DNA from: Hygrophila difformis
Taxonomy: Eukaryota; Streptophyta; Magnoliopsida; Lamiales; Acanthaceae
Assembly (NCBI GenBank): GCA_030278955.1
Contig: JAOANR010000001.1
Location: 36,963,708 to 37,027,707, forward strand
DNA: 64,000 bases
Direction of reading: 5' to 3'
The position numbers and the translations under genes were made by a program. The notes under the pieces were generated by a model. That model was not told the origin of the DNA, ran no database searches, and worked only from the letters and a program-made list of their open reading frames with translations. Position 1 is the stretch's first letter, and every line of letters begins with the position of its first letter. Positions 43,304 to 55,232 of the stretch are shown piece by piece.

Positions 43304-44469
43304 GACTTATGTTGAGACCTAATATAGGGTGGAGAGAGTGAGTTTGTTAGAAATTATTTAGCGAATATGGGTTTATGGTTGGAACCATAAGAGAAGTATC
43401 TGGCCATGTGGTTTGCCAAAAAATTGACAAATAAAATAAATATGTATATATATATATGGTTCACGAGAGACTCAGTTGTTCTGCTTGAATTCTTAAGCTC
43501 GTTTGGCAGAATATGTAATTTAATTGGTGCCAATTTTTTTTTGTTTTTTTTTAAAAAAATGGTGCTAAAATATATATATTGTTCACCCGAGTTATTGTTG
43601 CTTGGATTTTGGAATTTAGGTTCAGTTTGCCAAGTATATATTTAATTGGTGCCAACTGTTTTTCCAAATCTGGTACCAGTAAAGACGACTCGTGAAGACG
43701 TCAAGTATATGATGCGTATAAAAATATATAAATCAATATGCACATCCCTGAAACGAGTTGTCAAAATCAAAAGTTCATGGAAAGTCGATATGGCTATGAA
43801 GTGAGAGCAACAAAAAACAAACTTGAACAAAATGAAATGCTTATAAGGATCAAAACCACATCTAATGGCAAGCGAGGAAGTTGAACTAAGTCAACCAAGA
43901 TCTCACCCCAAGTACTCTCGGCCTCGTACATAATTTCCCAGCAACATCTTTTCGTGCACGACTCTTCACCTCATACTCCTCCGGCTCACTTCTAATTGCT
44001 TGCCAACAGCATCCTTCTCTTGTTGTGTTTTTTCCAACTTTTGCGTCACTTGCCCTATTGTTTCCTTCAGACGCGCTATTTCTTCCTCTTTCTGGCGGAC
44101 CTGGGCATTTAAGTCCTCCAACTCCACATTAAGACCCACAAATTGGGTAGAGATGGTATCAGCCTGAGCCTCCAAAGTGGCTAAACGGGCGAGAGTCGTG
44201 GACGTCTTCCCTTGTGTATACTAACATTTTACCATGGGCAGGATTTCTTTAAACCGTATCAAGCGACGTAACATTGCCTCTGGATCGGGGGTCTCAAGTG
44301 AAGGACCAGACGTCAAATGTCTGACAATGATGGACTCTACCCTGTCCAAGTCCATATCAGTGAGATCGTCTATCTCCACTTCGGACAGCTCAGCAAAAGA
44401 CACCGATGACAAAGTATCCCCTTCCAACAGTGAATCAGTTTCGCCTTCACCATCAGCCGTCTGTGAAAC

Positions 44470-44542
44470 CTGACATCATAAGGATAAAGGTATTAGATGT
44501 TGGTAGAGTATGAACGTAAATCAATAATGATGCAATATAGAC
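44470..44542 (-). other. Intron 4 of the antisense PMD gene
   Basis: 73 nt, donor CTCAG|GTCTAT, acceptor TGATGTCAG|GTTTC. Phase 0 on both sides. Confidence 0.7.
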
Positions 44543-44790
44543 CTGAGAGGTGGAAGCTTGCTCAGTGGCATGATCATTTGGGTCTTGCTGATGATTGTCT
44601 TGAGCAGGATGGGGGGTAGCAAGGGCCATATTAGTTGTGTCCTCTCTGTCTGGATCTTGCTGATGATTGTCGTGAGTAAGATGAGAGGTAATCCCAAGGG
44701 CCATATCCTCCGTGGCCCCTCCATTTAAATCTTGCTAACAAGCATCTAGGGCGGGATGAGAGGCAACCGTTGGGGTCACAATATCCATAG

Positions 44791-44877
44791 CTTGTACCTA
44801 ATACAGGCAAAGGAAAAATAAATAATAATAATAATAAAAAAATGATGATAAAAAGATCAGCAAGCGGCAGTGCATAC
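44791..44877 (-). other. Intron 3 of the antisense PMD gene
   Basis: 87 nt, donor CGAG|GTATGC, acceptor GGTACAAG|CTATGG. A nearer TTAG at the upstream side would break the frame; the acceptor given keeps it. Contains an ATT repeat run. Confidence 0.6.
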
Positions 44878-44932
44878 CTCGGCTGAAGTAATGGAAGAAG
44901 TGTCTCTCGGCGTCTCTGGGGCGAGAAGTGCT

Positions 44933-45001
44933 CTGGAAGAAATTTAATTTTTAAGGTTATGCATAGGACCGAAATTGGCTACCTAAGCAAGCATTCGATA
45001 C
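44933..45001 (-). other. Intron 2 of the antisense PMD gene
   Basis: 69 nt, donor ACAG|GTATCG, acceptor ATTTCTTCCAG|AGC. Phase 0 on both sides. Confidence 0.7.
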
Positions 45002-45066
45002 CTGTAAGGAAGGGAAGAGTGGCAACACTCCACCGCTTGAAGCTTTCTTGGATGGGAGGTGACGAG

Positions 45067-45151
45067 CTGCAGAAGAATACAAGTTTAGATTGCGAAAATA
45101 TATATATATATATATATATATACAAGAGTAGAAGAGTGAAATCACGCTAAC
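45067..45151 (-). other. Intron 1 of the antisense PMD gene
   Basis: 85 nt with donor CAG|GTTAGC and acceptor TTCTTCTGCAG|CTCG. It contains a (TA)n run. Being intact GT-AG in the antisense direction, it would not be removed from the sense genomic RNA of Tat-A. Confidence 0.72.
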
Positions 45152-46935
45152 CTGAAAAGAGAACAGGATCTGATGCCGCCTTTTTATAGGTAGGCACTGT
45201 CGATGGAGAAGTAGCAGTAGCCTTCCTTTTGATGGCAGGTCTCACCACTCGGAGAGTCTCAAATGATGGACCACCCGGGGCATTAGCATGACTGGCTGAT
45301 GAACTACCCGGGGCATTAGCATGCCTAGATAAAGGTGTTGCAGGAGTCGTGCCATCATCATCGGTTATCCCCCCGAAGAGACCAACGTAATAATCAACTG
45401 GTCGGCCATAGCGTGACCAGAAGTTATTCCACCAAGTCTCAGCCTCTTCCAAAAATGTGGGCGCCAATCTGAAAGGGAGTATGGATCTAGTAACAAGGTA
45501 GTCCTCCATGACCCTGGCATAGGACATAGCGTCCTCTATGGTAGTCAATCCCGTTGCGTTCTTCTTAGGAAATAAGGATGGAGACTTCAAATGGCGGGGG
45601 ATGCCCTGACAACAGCCCAGCTGTTGGGCAAAGCAATGTGGCATGTAGGGTTCCGCTTTCACCCATATCTTAGCTTTAATCCCGAAACGGCTAGAAAGCA
45701 AGTATCTAGGACGAGTAACGGAATCCCAGGAGGCAGTGTCGGCCCAAGCAGATATTTCGAAAGGTGCTGGAAGGCCCGGATTTGACCACATAGGAAAAGC
45801 CGCCATATGCATGTGGCAAGCATAAGGAAATAAAAAGTCGGAAGTATGGGGTCTCAGTAAAACCTGGCGCACCTGTTTTGCCAATGGTAAAGAATGGCGA
45901 GTAGAGCTTAATATCATTTCAACCGGAAGAGGACCTGATCCTACGTGAAACTTCACACCTGAATCTGCCCCTATAGTAAAGTAGAGGCGAAACCATGCCT
46001 CCAAAAACCATATTGGACCACTCAGGCTAGTAGATGATACATCTGATCCAGAGGTCCTCTCCAAAAACCTATTTAGTCTCCGATACAGATCAGCTAGGAA
46101 GAGTTCCCAAAGCCATTCTCTTTCCAGAGGCCAAATGTTTGGCGAGATCAATATGGTTGAACACTAAACACTTGCTAGCTGGGCAGAAAATATAACGATT
46201 CAACCAGCACAAAAGGAATGCAGCATGCTCGCTTTGGGTAACGGGAGAACCTTTTGCACCTTGGTTCTTGGCAATGAACATGCCATAAGAAGTACTCGAA
46301 ATATCAATTTGGCACTCTGGAGGATCCTCCATACAAGCACTATCAGTCCAAGTAACGGGCAACCTGGCAAGGAGCGCTACGTCCAATAGAGTCGGGCTCA
46401 TTATACCCTCAGGAAACAGGAAAGCGTTTATACCGGAGTCCCAGAAGCATGCCATGACCCTGAGAAAAGTATCACGGGACTCATAGTTGTGAATAGAAGT
46501 CTGAATAGCATGATGGATCCCCAAGCAGCGCCATGCATCCCCCATAACTGGAGATACCCTATGGTACCATTTGACATAATCCTTCACAAAGGGTGGTAGA
46601 TTGCGGCCTTTGACCCGGAAACACTCTGGATTTATGTTATCTTGATGTGCCAAAATACTTGTCGCACTACGTAGTAATTGATTAGGCCTGCCACCGGCCT
46701 CTTTCAGGCGGACGAAGCACGGGCGTAAGATCTGAATAGTGCGATAGCTCGATTCGAGTGGAGGGACAACAGGGGTGTCAGCAGATATTGGTAGCTCAGG
46801 CGCCGACTCCTGGGGGGCGTGCTGGGCATCGTCGAGTACTACGCTCTCTGTCCATCCATCAATGGCGGATAACCCTGCAAGTGTATAAAAGGGTTGGAAA
46901 CCAATAGGAAAATCAATCAGGTCCAGCCTTGGCAT

Positions 46936-48496
46936 GTTGATTGACTAAACAAAAATAAATAAGTAACATGGGACTACCTGTGGCTGATGGATCCATGAAT
47001 CTTCCAAAGAGATGTGTCGGCCAGCAAGCAAATAATGCGAAAGTCCTGCAGCCAACATGACACTGGTTAAGCAAGATGCATTTGCACTCATGTATGGTGC
47101 CTAAAATTATAACACGAGCATGGCGCCAGGTAGCAAATATATATATTTTTATTTTGTAATAAATAAATAAATAATATACATGGCATTAAGCATGTAGTGA
47201 CAAATCACTAAGAAGTGACATTTAACCAGAGGTTATAAAAATTCAGGGGATGAGATGGTTTGTTTAGAACAAAAAAAAAAAAACAAAAACACAAAACAAA
47301 AAAAAAAGAAGGTGAAAGTTTTGGCTCTAGATTGTGAAACAAATGGTATTATTACACTCTTTGCGTGAGATGGGATTATTCCCCGCAGGCCCATATCAGA
47401 GTTGTTTTTGACAGATAGAGCCAGTGCTTTTTGCCATGTTAAACATCCTAATCGCCCATATCATTATTCGGAAGGCTATTTGGCAAAAACCATCTACTTT
47501 GGTAACACCCACGTTAGTGCCATGGGAGTTGTTTTCAAAAACTAACCAAATAGCCATGGAGACTAACAGCCCCTGATCGAAACCAAATATGGCAAAACAT
47601 CCTAATATAGGCCTGACATGGGGAGTATAAAGATGGTTTGCTTCATTATTGACAGGCTTTAATTTGTCTCGCATTATAAAAATATGGCATTTTTAATGGA
47701 GCCAAAAAACCCTCATCAGGCCCAAAAAATTTAAAAAAAAAATGTGTGTAACATGGCATTTTTTTTTATGAAAATGCCAAACAAAAAATAAAATAATAAT
47801 AATAAAAAACGGAGACAGGGGCCATGAAAGTCATAGCCTACAAAAATTCTTGGCATGGCTTTTTAAATGGTGCTTCCTAATATTTCAAGTCAATACATTT
47901 GAGGCCAGATTATGGAGTCCCCATGCACATATTAAAATACCCTAGCACTATTCCGTCCCAGATTGAGTTAGTTTTGGAAAAATTAAATGAAGGGTATGAT
48001 ATGCATTGTTCCGAACAAAGATGACAGTGGCCTCTTAATTCCAACACTACTATTCTAGTTCTAGTGACATCGTAAAGATCAAGAAATATTTTATAAACTC
48101 CTGCATTCCTGGCTATGAATTATCAACATACTCGTCATTAGAAAATTCCCTACCAGTCGATAGATATTTAAAAAAAAAAAAGGGGTAGCCGGAATAGAAG
48201 GATTACAAAGAATTGTGTACCGTGTTGAAGTGAAGATGCAAGAGTCTGAATGCAGGATCCTACGTGATTGCAGTTGCTAAGAAAAATAAATCTCTTGTGC
48301 GCCTGATGAGAAGAAAGGGGCGGCCAACAAGAAAAAAGAAGGAAAAAATCTGGCCAAGGCAAAAAACTGGGGATTTTATAGAACGATAAGATTTCTTGGG
48401 CCAGAGCCTGTTAGGGCTTAAACATTTTTATTCAATATTTAAGATATACCTAAATATTTGATTCAAATATTTAAAATTTATTTAAATGTTTGAATC
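46936..48496. other. AT-rich region between the PMD gene and the Tat-A 3' LTR
   Basis: About 1.5 kb without a convincing gene on either strand; the longest frame (47396-47674, minus) shows no recognisable motif. It contains A-rich runs (47271-47310). Any promoter or 5' leader of the antisense PMD gene would lie here. A splice-like segment at 46978-47045 was considered and set aside. Confidence 0.55.
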
Positions 48497-48508
48497 GGGG
48501 GGGCAAAT
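48497..48508 (+). other. Polypurine tract of Tat-A
   Basis: GGGGGGGCAAAT ends directly before the 3' LTR start TGTTATCAC at 48509. Confidence 0.75.
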
Positions 48509-48914
48509 TGTTATCACAAAAAATATTATGTCCGGAAAAATTGGGATTTAAGTAATTTAATAGGGACAATTAAGTTGGCCTAAAAAATTAAATTACTTGA
48601 TTAATTGAATAAAAATATTTAATATCAATATTTATGGCTAAGAAAAATGATAATAGTAATATTTTACATGGGAGGGCCGATACCATTATCCCAAAGTCAT
48701 CCCGAGTCGCCCGGACACCCAGATGTATAGACTGGGGATAAGCTACATGCCAGGACCCATGGGGGGTCTCTGGTCGACCAAGAAGGGTGTCTTGGTCGAC
48801 CGCAAGATATGCCATGGACATGGGAACTCCTCTTCATTGTTTAAGTGCTCCGAATGGACCCGGAATGGCAAAAAGGGGTTATACGACCTACCGGAAGCCT
48901 GAACAGGGGGAGGG
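48509..48914 (+). repeat. 3' LTR of Tat-A, first part only
   Basis: Matches 10311-10718 with scattered differences, including one diverged 171-bp unit (48749-48914). It is cut after GGGGGAGGG by the start of Athila-C (TGATAATGG at 48915). The remainder must lie beyond the window. Confidence 0.92.
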
Positions 48915-49224
48915 TGATAATGGCCAAAATTATCCATTATTCTCAATCCATTTCCGTGTCTGAGACGGACATTTTGATTGTATTCCTATCTTATTTTAAT
49001 AAGAAAGCAGTTGAATTCGACAGATTAATGCAAGTTTGTAAAAATATTGAGCTGGTAATAAAAAGACACAAAACATACAATTTTTATTGTATTTGTGTTA
49101 GAAAAATCCAAAAATATGGAAAAAGGAAAAAGAAAAGAAAAAGGAATGAAAAGATGGGAAAAAGAGTGAAAATACCACAAAACTGAATTTTTGGCTAAGT
49201 ATGGAAGCTCAGTTCGAATTACCC

Positions 49225-50920
49225 AGTTCGGTCTAAACCGAACTGGGCAATTCGAATTACTGAAGACAAGAAGAAGAGAAATGATCAAGTGTTGAAGAGA
49301 GATGCAAGATGACCAGTTCGAAATGTCCAGTTCGGTCTAGACCGAACTAACATCTAGACCAAATTGGGCTCTGAATGAATGAAAACTCAAGAGCAAGAAA
49401 GACACATGCAGTTCGAATTATCTAGTTCGGTTTAAACCGAACTAACCACTAGTTCGAACTGCATCCAAAGAAGCCAAGCAGGAGCCACTCTCAGTTCGAA
49501 AAAGATCACATCCCAGCTGAAAATCAAGAAGAAAGACCTCATGCAGTTCGAATTGTCCAAGTTTGAATTAATTCGAACTGCCTGAGGAGACCGAATCAAG
49601 TTCAAATCTGCATCCAGATGAAGCTGTGGAACACGTGAGAAATGCATGTCACTGTGGATGGGCTCTGATGGGCCTAGGGTTCCGAGAAGAAGTATAAAAG
49701 CTGACCTCTCTCAACACAAAAGATATACTCCACTTTACAAGAAATCAGCTGAGGGGAAACAAAAAGAGAGCAGAAGGTTCTTCACCCCTTAAGAGTTAGG
49801 TAGGTAGTTTAGTTAGTTTATTTTCATGTTTGTAGTTTAGTTTAGTTGTTTTAATCTCAGCTTAGTGGATAAACAGCTTGTTACAACCTTCTAGTGTAGC
49901 CATCACCATACTTTTTACATGCTTTCTAGTTAGAACAACCCTATCTTCAATCTAATGATGATTTGGGTTATTTATTTCACCTGCAAGTGTTAATGCAATG
50001 AGAAATTTCCAGAAATGGGTGTTGTTCATGTGTTGACACACTTTAAATGCTTTTCTTAGCAATAAATGTTAGAATGTTTGTTTGTTTCAACTAGGTTACA
50101 TTTATTTTGTTCTAGTTGACTTGCATTCTCAATAAATGCATGTGTGGTTTGTCTTGGTGTGTTTTATGCCTTAGAGCTTCAAATGAGTGTTCTTAGGTTT
50201 TAGATAATTTTTAGGGTTTGTTAGAATTAAGTTTATGGCTTTGTTTTAATTATTCTGCCTTTGATCTTTATTTTATTCATGCCTTAGATGTTGTAGGTGT
50301 TCTTATTTTATGCAAGTAGTTCTTATATTTTTAATGGTTTTAGGCTTGTTGCACTTTGAATTTCTTGTTTGTAGAAATAGGGTGTAATTCGTACCTGTAC
50401 CTACTAGACATGCATCATGATTATTTCCTTAAAATGCTCACTAGGGTGGTTGTGAGATGACACTGATGTGAAATGAAGGATTGAGTAAATCCCATCTATC
50501 ATAAACCGCACAGTGGAATTCAAACTAACACTCATGAGCACCAAAAATAGACTTGTATGAATAACACATGTAGTTCGATCTAGGTAGTTCGGTTTAGACC
50601 GAACTACCCACCAAGTTTGGATTGCATGACAAAAACTGTTCTCTTCATGAGATTCATGAGCAGTTCGATCTATATAGTTCGATCTAAACCGAACTACTTT
50701 ATAGACCGAACTAGCTTCTGAATCACATTGTATGCATTTCATCCCTTCATGCCTTTATTTATTCTATGTCTTTTGCCTGTTTGAATTGTTTAGTTCGGTC
50801 TAGACCGAACTAACCCAGCAATTCGAACTCACCTTCAATATGGAGTAAATGCCTAAACTAAATTTGAGCAAGGGAATGACTTCATCAATTCGAATTATCC
50901 AATTCGGTCTAGACCGAATT
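49225..50920 (+). repeat. Cluster of 20-bp palindromes in the Athila-C LTR
   Basis: AGTTCGGTCTAGACCGAACT or close variants occur at 49225-49244, 49329-49348, 49424-49443, 50586-50605, 50676-50695, 50792-50811 and 50901-50920. Several are perfect inverted repeats (49329, 49424, 50792, 50901). They are often preceded by AGTTCGAATTAT. Further copies are at 60581 and 60676 in the 3' LTR and at 60002 just before it. Confidence 0.85.
49693..49700 (+). promoter_or_regulatory. TATA box of the Athila-C LTR
   Basis: TATAAAAG in the context GAAGAAGTATAAAAGCTGACC, about 780 bp into the LTR. It would place more than 3.6 kb of LTR in the transcribed R-U5 part. Confidence 0.6.
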
Positions 50921-53408
50921 GCTTGACAATTCGAACTAGATGATGTTTCATCTCCTTACAACAATTAATTGGGTAAGGAAAATACTTCCTTCCTCATGCA
51001 TTGTTCAGTTCGGTCTATATTCACCATTAGATCGATCTGACCTCTTCCTTCTATTTTAAAACTCCAAAAATATTTTCCTTCTTGATTTGTGTAAGTTGCA
51101 TGGGTGTATTGGGCTTAGGCCCATCATACCTAATTTTATCCATTACACATCTCAGACCATTAGTGTCTATTTATTGTGTGATTAACACTCACATAATACC
51201 AAAAATATTTTCTTAATTTCATATTTTCTCCTTCATTGTGTGTATGAATGAGTAATAAGAAATATCACAGATCAATGTTGGTGAAAGGTCTCTTCACAGG
51301 GATATCGATTAGCTATTCTTCTTTATATTAATTATTACTCGTTATTTTGCATGATCTGATTGGAGATTGGTGGAAGCTACGGCGAGCGGTCTCTTCACAG
51401 AGATTCGATTAGTCACTCAGCCAATTTCTAAATTAGATACAGTTTTTTTTTCCTTATCTTAATTTCAAACCTGAATTTCAAGCTATTGTGATGTTAGACA
51501 GTGTCGATCAACACTGTTATAATAATATTGTAGTGAGAAACCATGTGGGTTTTTCCTCATTCATGGATAGTAGGACTCTCGATGATAGCGATCACTGTCA
51601 TCAAAGGATCCTTACTGTCTAAAGATCATCCCATCTGGAATAATTGGGAACCGGATGGCAGATGTTTGCAGTCCGGACAACCCCAGTTATTTCTGGCACT
51701 CTTTTTAGCCAATTTCTTCTTATCTCAAGGCTAATCCACCTTTGTGTATCAAATTCTGTCTAACTCCACCATATATTTTGGGGTATTTTATTTTACTTTC
51801 TCTTATACATGTATGCATGATACTATTATGTAGATGTTGTGATCATAATTATTTTGGGGATCCTTCCCCTTGGACATAGAAGTCTTGATCTAAATCAGAT
51901 GTTGCATAATAAATTTCCACCAAAAATTCCTTTATAAAATCTGGATCTGAGTAAGGGACAAATTCGATAGTTATGACTAACTCATATTCTACTGGGGGTT
52001 GATTTTGAGAACTTAGAATCAGAGTCAGCGATTAGGTCTCATCTAGACTGAAAGGATATGTGTTTTAATTGAGAGTTTAGTACCTGTTTAGGGAATAATT
52101 TTCAAATATCAATTGGTTTCTCAAAATTGCTGTGTTGGAAATCTGATATTAAATACCACATTAAATCAATATCGACTTGGGTGTAGATGAGATGTGATAA
52201 ATAATACTAGAGGAAAAACATATAGGCCTTGGTGAATTTCTAAGGTATGGTTGAGTATTCCTTCGACTACTATCTTCTTCTGCCAAAGTCTAGAATTGAG
52301 TCTCGAGTGAGTACATCCGGAACATGTTCATTTATGGATCGGTTTCATTTAGTTTGTATCTCATAACTACCCAGATGTTGTGAGTCCTGTGGCTTATTGA
52401 TATCTTGGGGGTTCTTGATCTGCATCTGGTCACCAAGACCAGGGGCTCTTTTATACTAACGGAAAGAGATGCTTTTTAAGACTTCCGAGTGATAGGATTT
52501 TAAATGCTTTCTTTACTGCTTTCTTTTAAATGCTTTCATAGAGGTCACTCGGATGAAATGAGGGGTTGTCCATCTGTTGTAAGGTTTAAGAGTTATGGAA
52601 GGGTTCGGGGCTAGTTTTGAAAGCTTTGGGTGTGACCGGAGGAATGATAGCAATACTTGGCAAACCAACTAATGATGTGTCAGGTGTTTCTTGTCCACCA
52701 CAGATGAATAATATGCCTCAGCATGGCCATGTGAGGGCAGTTGTGAGTCTATGATATCTTAGAAATTGAGGTCTTAAGAACATGTAAATTCTCACTGTAA
52801 GTACATGTCTGTTAAATGGAACATAGTGTAGAAAGCATGAGAGTTAGCTAACTGAAGGACTATCCCGAGCTAAGATCTGTGTATTAAAATGGAAGTTTAA
52901 TTGTGTTTCATCTGGATCTTGTCCAATTTTTATTATTTTCTCCCTGTCCCTTCTGTCACACTTTACATCTGCTTTCTAGATAGTGTAGCATAGTTTTATC
53001 TGTCTTCTTAGAATAACTTTATCTGCTTTTGTAGAATCGATTTAATGGCTTTGTAGAATAATTTTACTGCTTTCATAATCTAGTTTAAATCATGTCAAGT
53101 AGTTGTTAGAAACCATTACAAAACTTGAATCGAGTAATCGAGTGGAAAATCTTAGTAAACGATGTGGGCCCTGCTTCTATCGCACATCCTCCAGTGAACG
53201 ATCCGGTACTTACTATAAATACTGCAAATTTTGACTCCGTGTGCTTTTGGGGGCACAGTTTCGTAACACGACTAAATAAAAACGTGACAACCTATAAATA
53301 TATCCCTAATCCCAGCTTCATCTTCAAAAAGTGGTTTCATTGAATAAAATTAAACCGAGATTACTATTTTCAGAAAATACTCGTGGTGGGAAATTGTCAA
53401 AAGTTTCA

Positions 53409-53426
53409 TGGCGCCGTTGCCGGGGA
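53409..53426 (+). other. Primer binding site of Athila-C
   Basis: TGGCGCCGTTGCCGGGGA, the Athila/Tat primer site, just after the 5' LTR. Confidence 0.92.
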
Positions 53427-53554
53427 GGATGCAGCGCCGTTTACTAGGAGAATTACACTCCTGATTTACTCATAGATAGTTGTTGTATATACTCTTGAAC
53501 CATTTCTAACCTGGGGGTTGAGCAGGTACTGTCAAAACTTGATACAAGCTGCTT

Positions 53555-54807
53555 ATGCACAGGAGAAAGACCACATTGCCTGAGCTACCGTTCGATCTAG
53601 AAATAGAAAGGACCGCTCGCCAGCTGAGGGCACAAGCCAGACGAAGGAAAGAGCAGGAAGCTCGGACTCGTACCTCACCCGAAACCAGAAGCAGTGAAAT
53701 ATCCGATATGGCAGAGAACCAGGACATTCCCCCGATCTTACCAATAGACCAACCACCCAATAATCCTGGTAATGGAGCTGATGGGGGTATGGTAGAACAC
53801 CCAAATCGTGCCAACGAGGAGGAAATTCTGCCTAATCCAAATCAGCAACAGTATCAGCAATTCCACCAACAACCACCACCTCTCAACCAATATAATAAAC
53901 AAAACCAAAATACACCAAACCAGCAATACCAGAACAAGCCTTCAATCAAGACCAGTTCCAGAACAACCCTCATGACCCGGATAATATGTTCCAACAGAAT
54001 CCTAACTACCACCAGCACTACAAAAACCAAGCAGAGCAAGGAAATCAACAATAGCAGGCAGCAGCTGATTTTATGCAGCCAATCGTGGAGCCTTATCTGG
54101 ATAGGCCTGGGAGAGCGCAATTTCCTGCACGCAACTTTGAGCTCAAACCGGCGCTCATTAATTTGGTGCAAAACAATCAATTCTGCGGCGCAAATCATGA
54201 GGATCCCCATGATCATCTTCAAACCTTTCTGGAGCTCTGTGATACAATCAAAAACCAGGGAGTTTCACCTGATGCCATAAGACTAATGTTGTTTCCTTTT
54301 TCTTTATTTAGTGGTGCCAGGGATTGGTATAAATCATGACCCATAAATCAGAGGAGCACCTGGGCAGATTTGGTGAGGAGTTTTCTGTTGAAATATTTTC
54401 CTGAATCTAAGATTGACGAAGGACGAGAGAAAATTGGAGAGTTCAAGATGAAACTGGATGAATCATTGTATGACACAAATGAGAGGTTCTCCAACCTTTT
54501 CAGGCGATGCCCCCAACACGGATACCAACCATGGGAGCAACTAAGGAAATTCTATGGAGGGCTCACCCATCCATGGAGAACGTTGTTGGACGCTGCAGGC
54601 GGAAAACATTTACTCCATTTGCCAATGGATCAAGCCTGGGAAAAGATTGAGACAATGTCTGGCAATAGATCTGTATTGAACAGTAATGACAAGAAAGCGG
54701 ACCCTCCTAGAAAAGTTTTCGCTGTAAGTGAGGGAAAAATAGATTTCGAAAAATTGCAAGAACAGGTAGCGGCGATACAGCTGGGACAGGAGAAAGGAAG
54801 GGAGTAG
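53555..54807 (+). pseudogene. Athila-C Gag
   Basis: The first block from 53555 has a basic start and a Gln/Asn/Pro-rich stretch. A frameshift near 53935 moves it to another frame, where LKPALINLVQNNQFCGANHE, DPHDHLQTFLELCDTIK, RLMLFPFSLFSGARDWY, STWADLVRSFLLKYFP and DTNERFSNLFRRCPQHG mark the Athila gag core. A TGA at 54337-54339 replaces a codon after YKS, and a TAG at 54805-54807 ends the block. Confidence 0.85.
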
Positions 54808-55232
54808 GCACTTCTGAGGCAGGAGCCTCATCCAGCAATGTTCAAACACAACAACCGGGTAGTATCTGTGGGCTATGTCAGGGACCTCATCCAACTGACA
54901 CGTGCCAACAGATAGCTACCGAAAGCTGTAATTATGCCGGAAATTACCAGAATCGCCATCCCAATCTCTCATATTCCAACAACAATGCACTTAATGCGCA
55001 TTTGTTGCAGCCAAACCAGCCTAACCAGTATGCAAACCAAAACCCTAAGCAGAACTTCAAACCTCAGAATCAAGGATTCGTCATGCAAAGAGTACAGAAT
55101 TTCCAGAATCACAATCAGAACTTCCAGCCCCATATCCAACAGAGGCCCAACCCAAACCAGAGCCAGAATTTCCAGAATTTCTAGGCCCAACCTGACCAGA
55201 ATCAGCAATACAACCAAAAGCCACCATCTCGT
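54808..55232 (+). pseudogene. Athila-C Gag, zinc-knuckle-like and Asn/Gln-rich part
   Basis: After a further frameshift near 54800 a third frame carries CGLCQGPHPTDTC (about 54868-54906), a degenerate zinc knuckle, followed by an Asn/Gln-rich segment. A TAG at 55182-55184 interrupts it; the frame then continues into the protease block. Confidence 0.75.

Larger units (their letters stand above)
43966..46935 (-). pseudogene. Antisense, intron-containing plant mobile domain (PMD) gene
   Basis: Minus-strand gene from ATG 46935. Exons (plus coordinates): 46935-45152, 45066-45002, 44932-44878, 44790-44543, 44469-43966. All four introns (85, 69, 87 and 73 nt) are GT-AG and keep one phase. The first exon resembles the plant mobile domain of MAIN/MAIL1-type nuclear proteins: FWDSGINAFLFPEGIMSPTL, LLDVALLARLPVTW, FLLCWLNRYIFCP, DLAKHLASGKRMALG, LFLADLYRRLNRFL, GPIWFLEAWFRLYF. 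Later exons encode HANAPG and DNHQQDP repeats and a C-terminal coiled coil (VELEDLNAQVRQKEEEIARL). Lesions are a one-base frameshift near 46105 and TAG codons at 44735-44737 and 44221-44223. It lies between Tat-A pol and the 3' LTR. PMD genes are known both as host genes and as cargo of plant transposons. Confidence 0.78.
10311..48914 (+). mobile_element. Tat-lineage Ty3/gypsy retrotransposon (Tat-A), host of nested insertions
   Basis: The element starts TGTTATCAC at 10311 and its 3' LTR starts with the same bases at 48509. Between them are a Tat-type primer site, gag, protease, RT, RNase H, a second RNase H, integrase and an antisense gene block. Four insertions interrupt it: 10727-18068, 20121-25752, 26760-35401, and everything from 48915. 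The 3' LTR therefore continues outside the window, so the right end and the target duplication cannot be seen (the left flank is GCATT, 10306-10310). Many stops and frameshifts in all genes show it is the oldest layer. The second RNase H places it in the Tat clade. Confidence 0.9.
48915..53399 (+). repeat. 5' LTR of Athila-C (about 4.5 kb)
   Basis: Begins TGATAA; the end is most likely TTGTCA at 53399 (inverted-repeat partner), nine bases before the primer site, though 53408 (TTTCA) is possible. The first 760 bp match 60124-60929. It contains a TATA box, many AGTTCGGTCTAGACCGAACT-type palindromes, and a duplicated GGTCTCTTCACAG block (51287 and 51388). I see no gene in it; small frames such as 51543-51734 and 53125-53343 have no family signal. 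Confidence 0.85.

Noticed and set aside
44211..44232. A possible fifth intron near the end of the PMD gene
   Set aside because: It would be about 22 nt long. The frame continues unchanged through a single TAG, so a nonsense codon is the simpler reading.
46978..47045. A possible extra upstream exon of the antisense PMD gene with AG and GT borders
   Set aside because: The intron to the next exon would be only 33 nt, below the usual plant minimum, and the phase fit alone is weak.
47396..47674. A 92-codon minus-strand frame upstream of the PMD gene
   Set aside because: No recognisable motif, no clear splice link to the PMD gene, and composition like the surrounding noncoding DNA.
53125..53343. 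A small plus-strand frame near the end of the Athila-C LTR
   Set aside because: It lies wholly in LTR sequence and has no recognisable domain.
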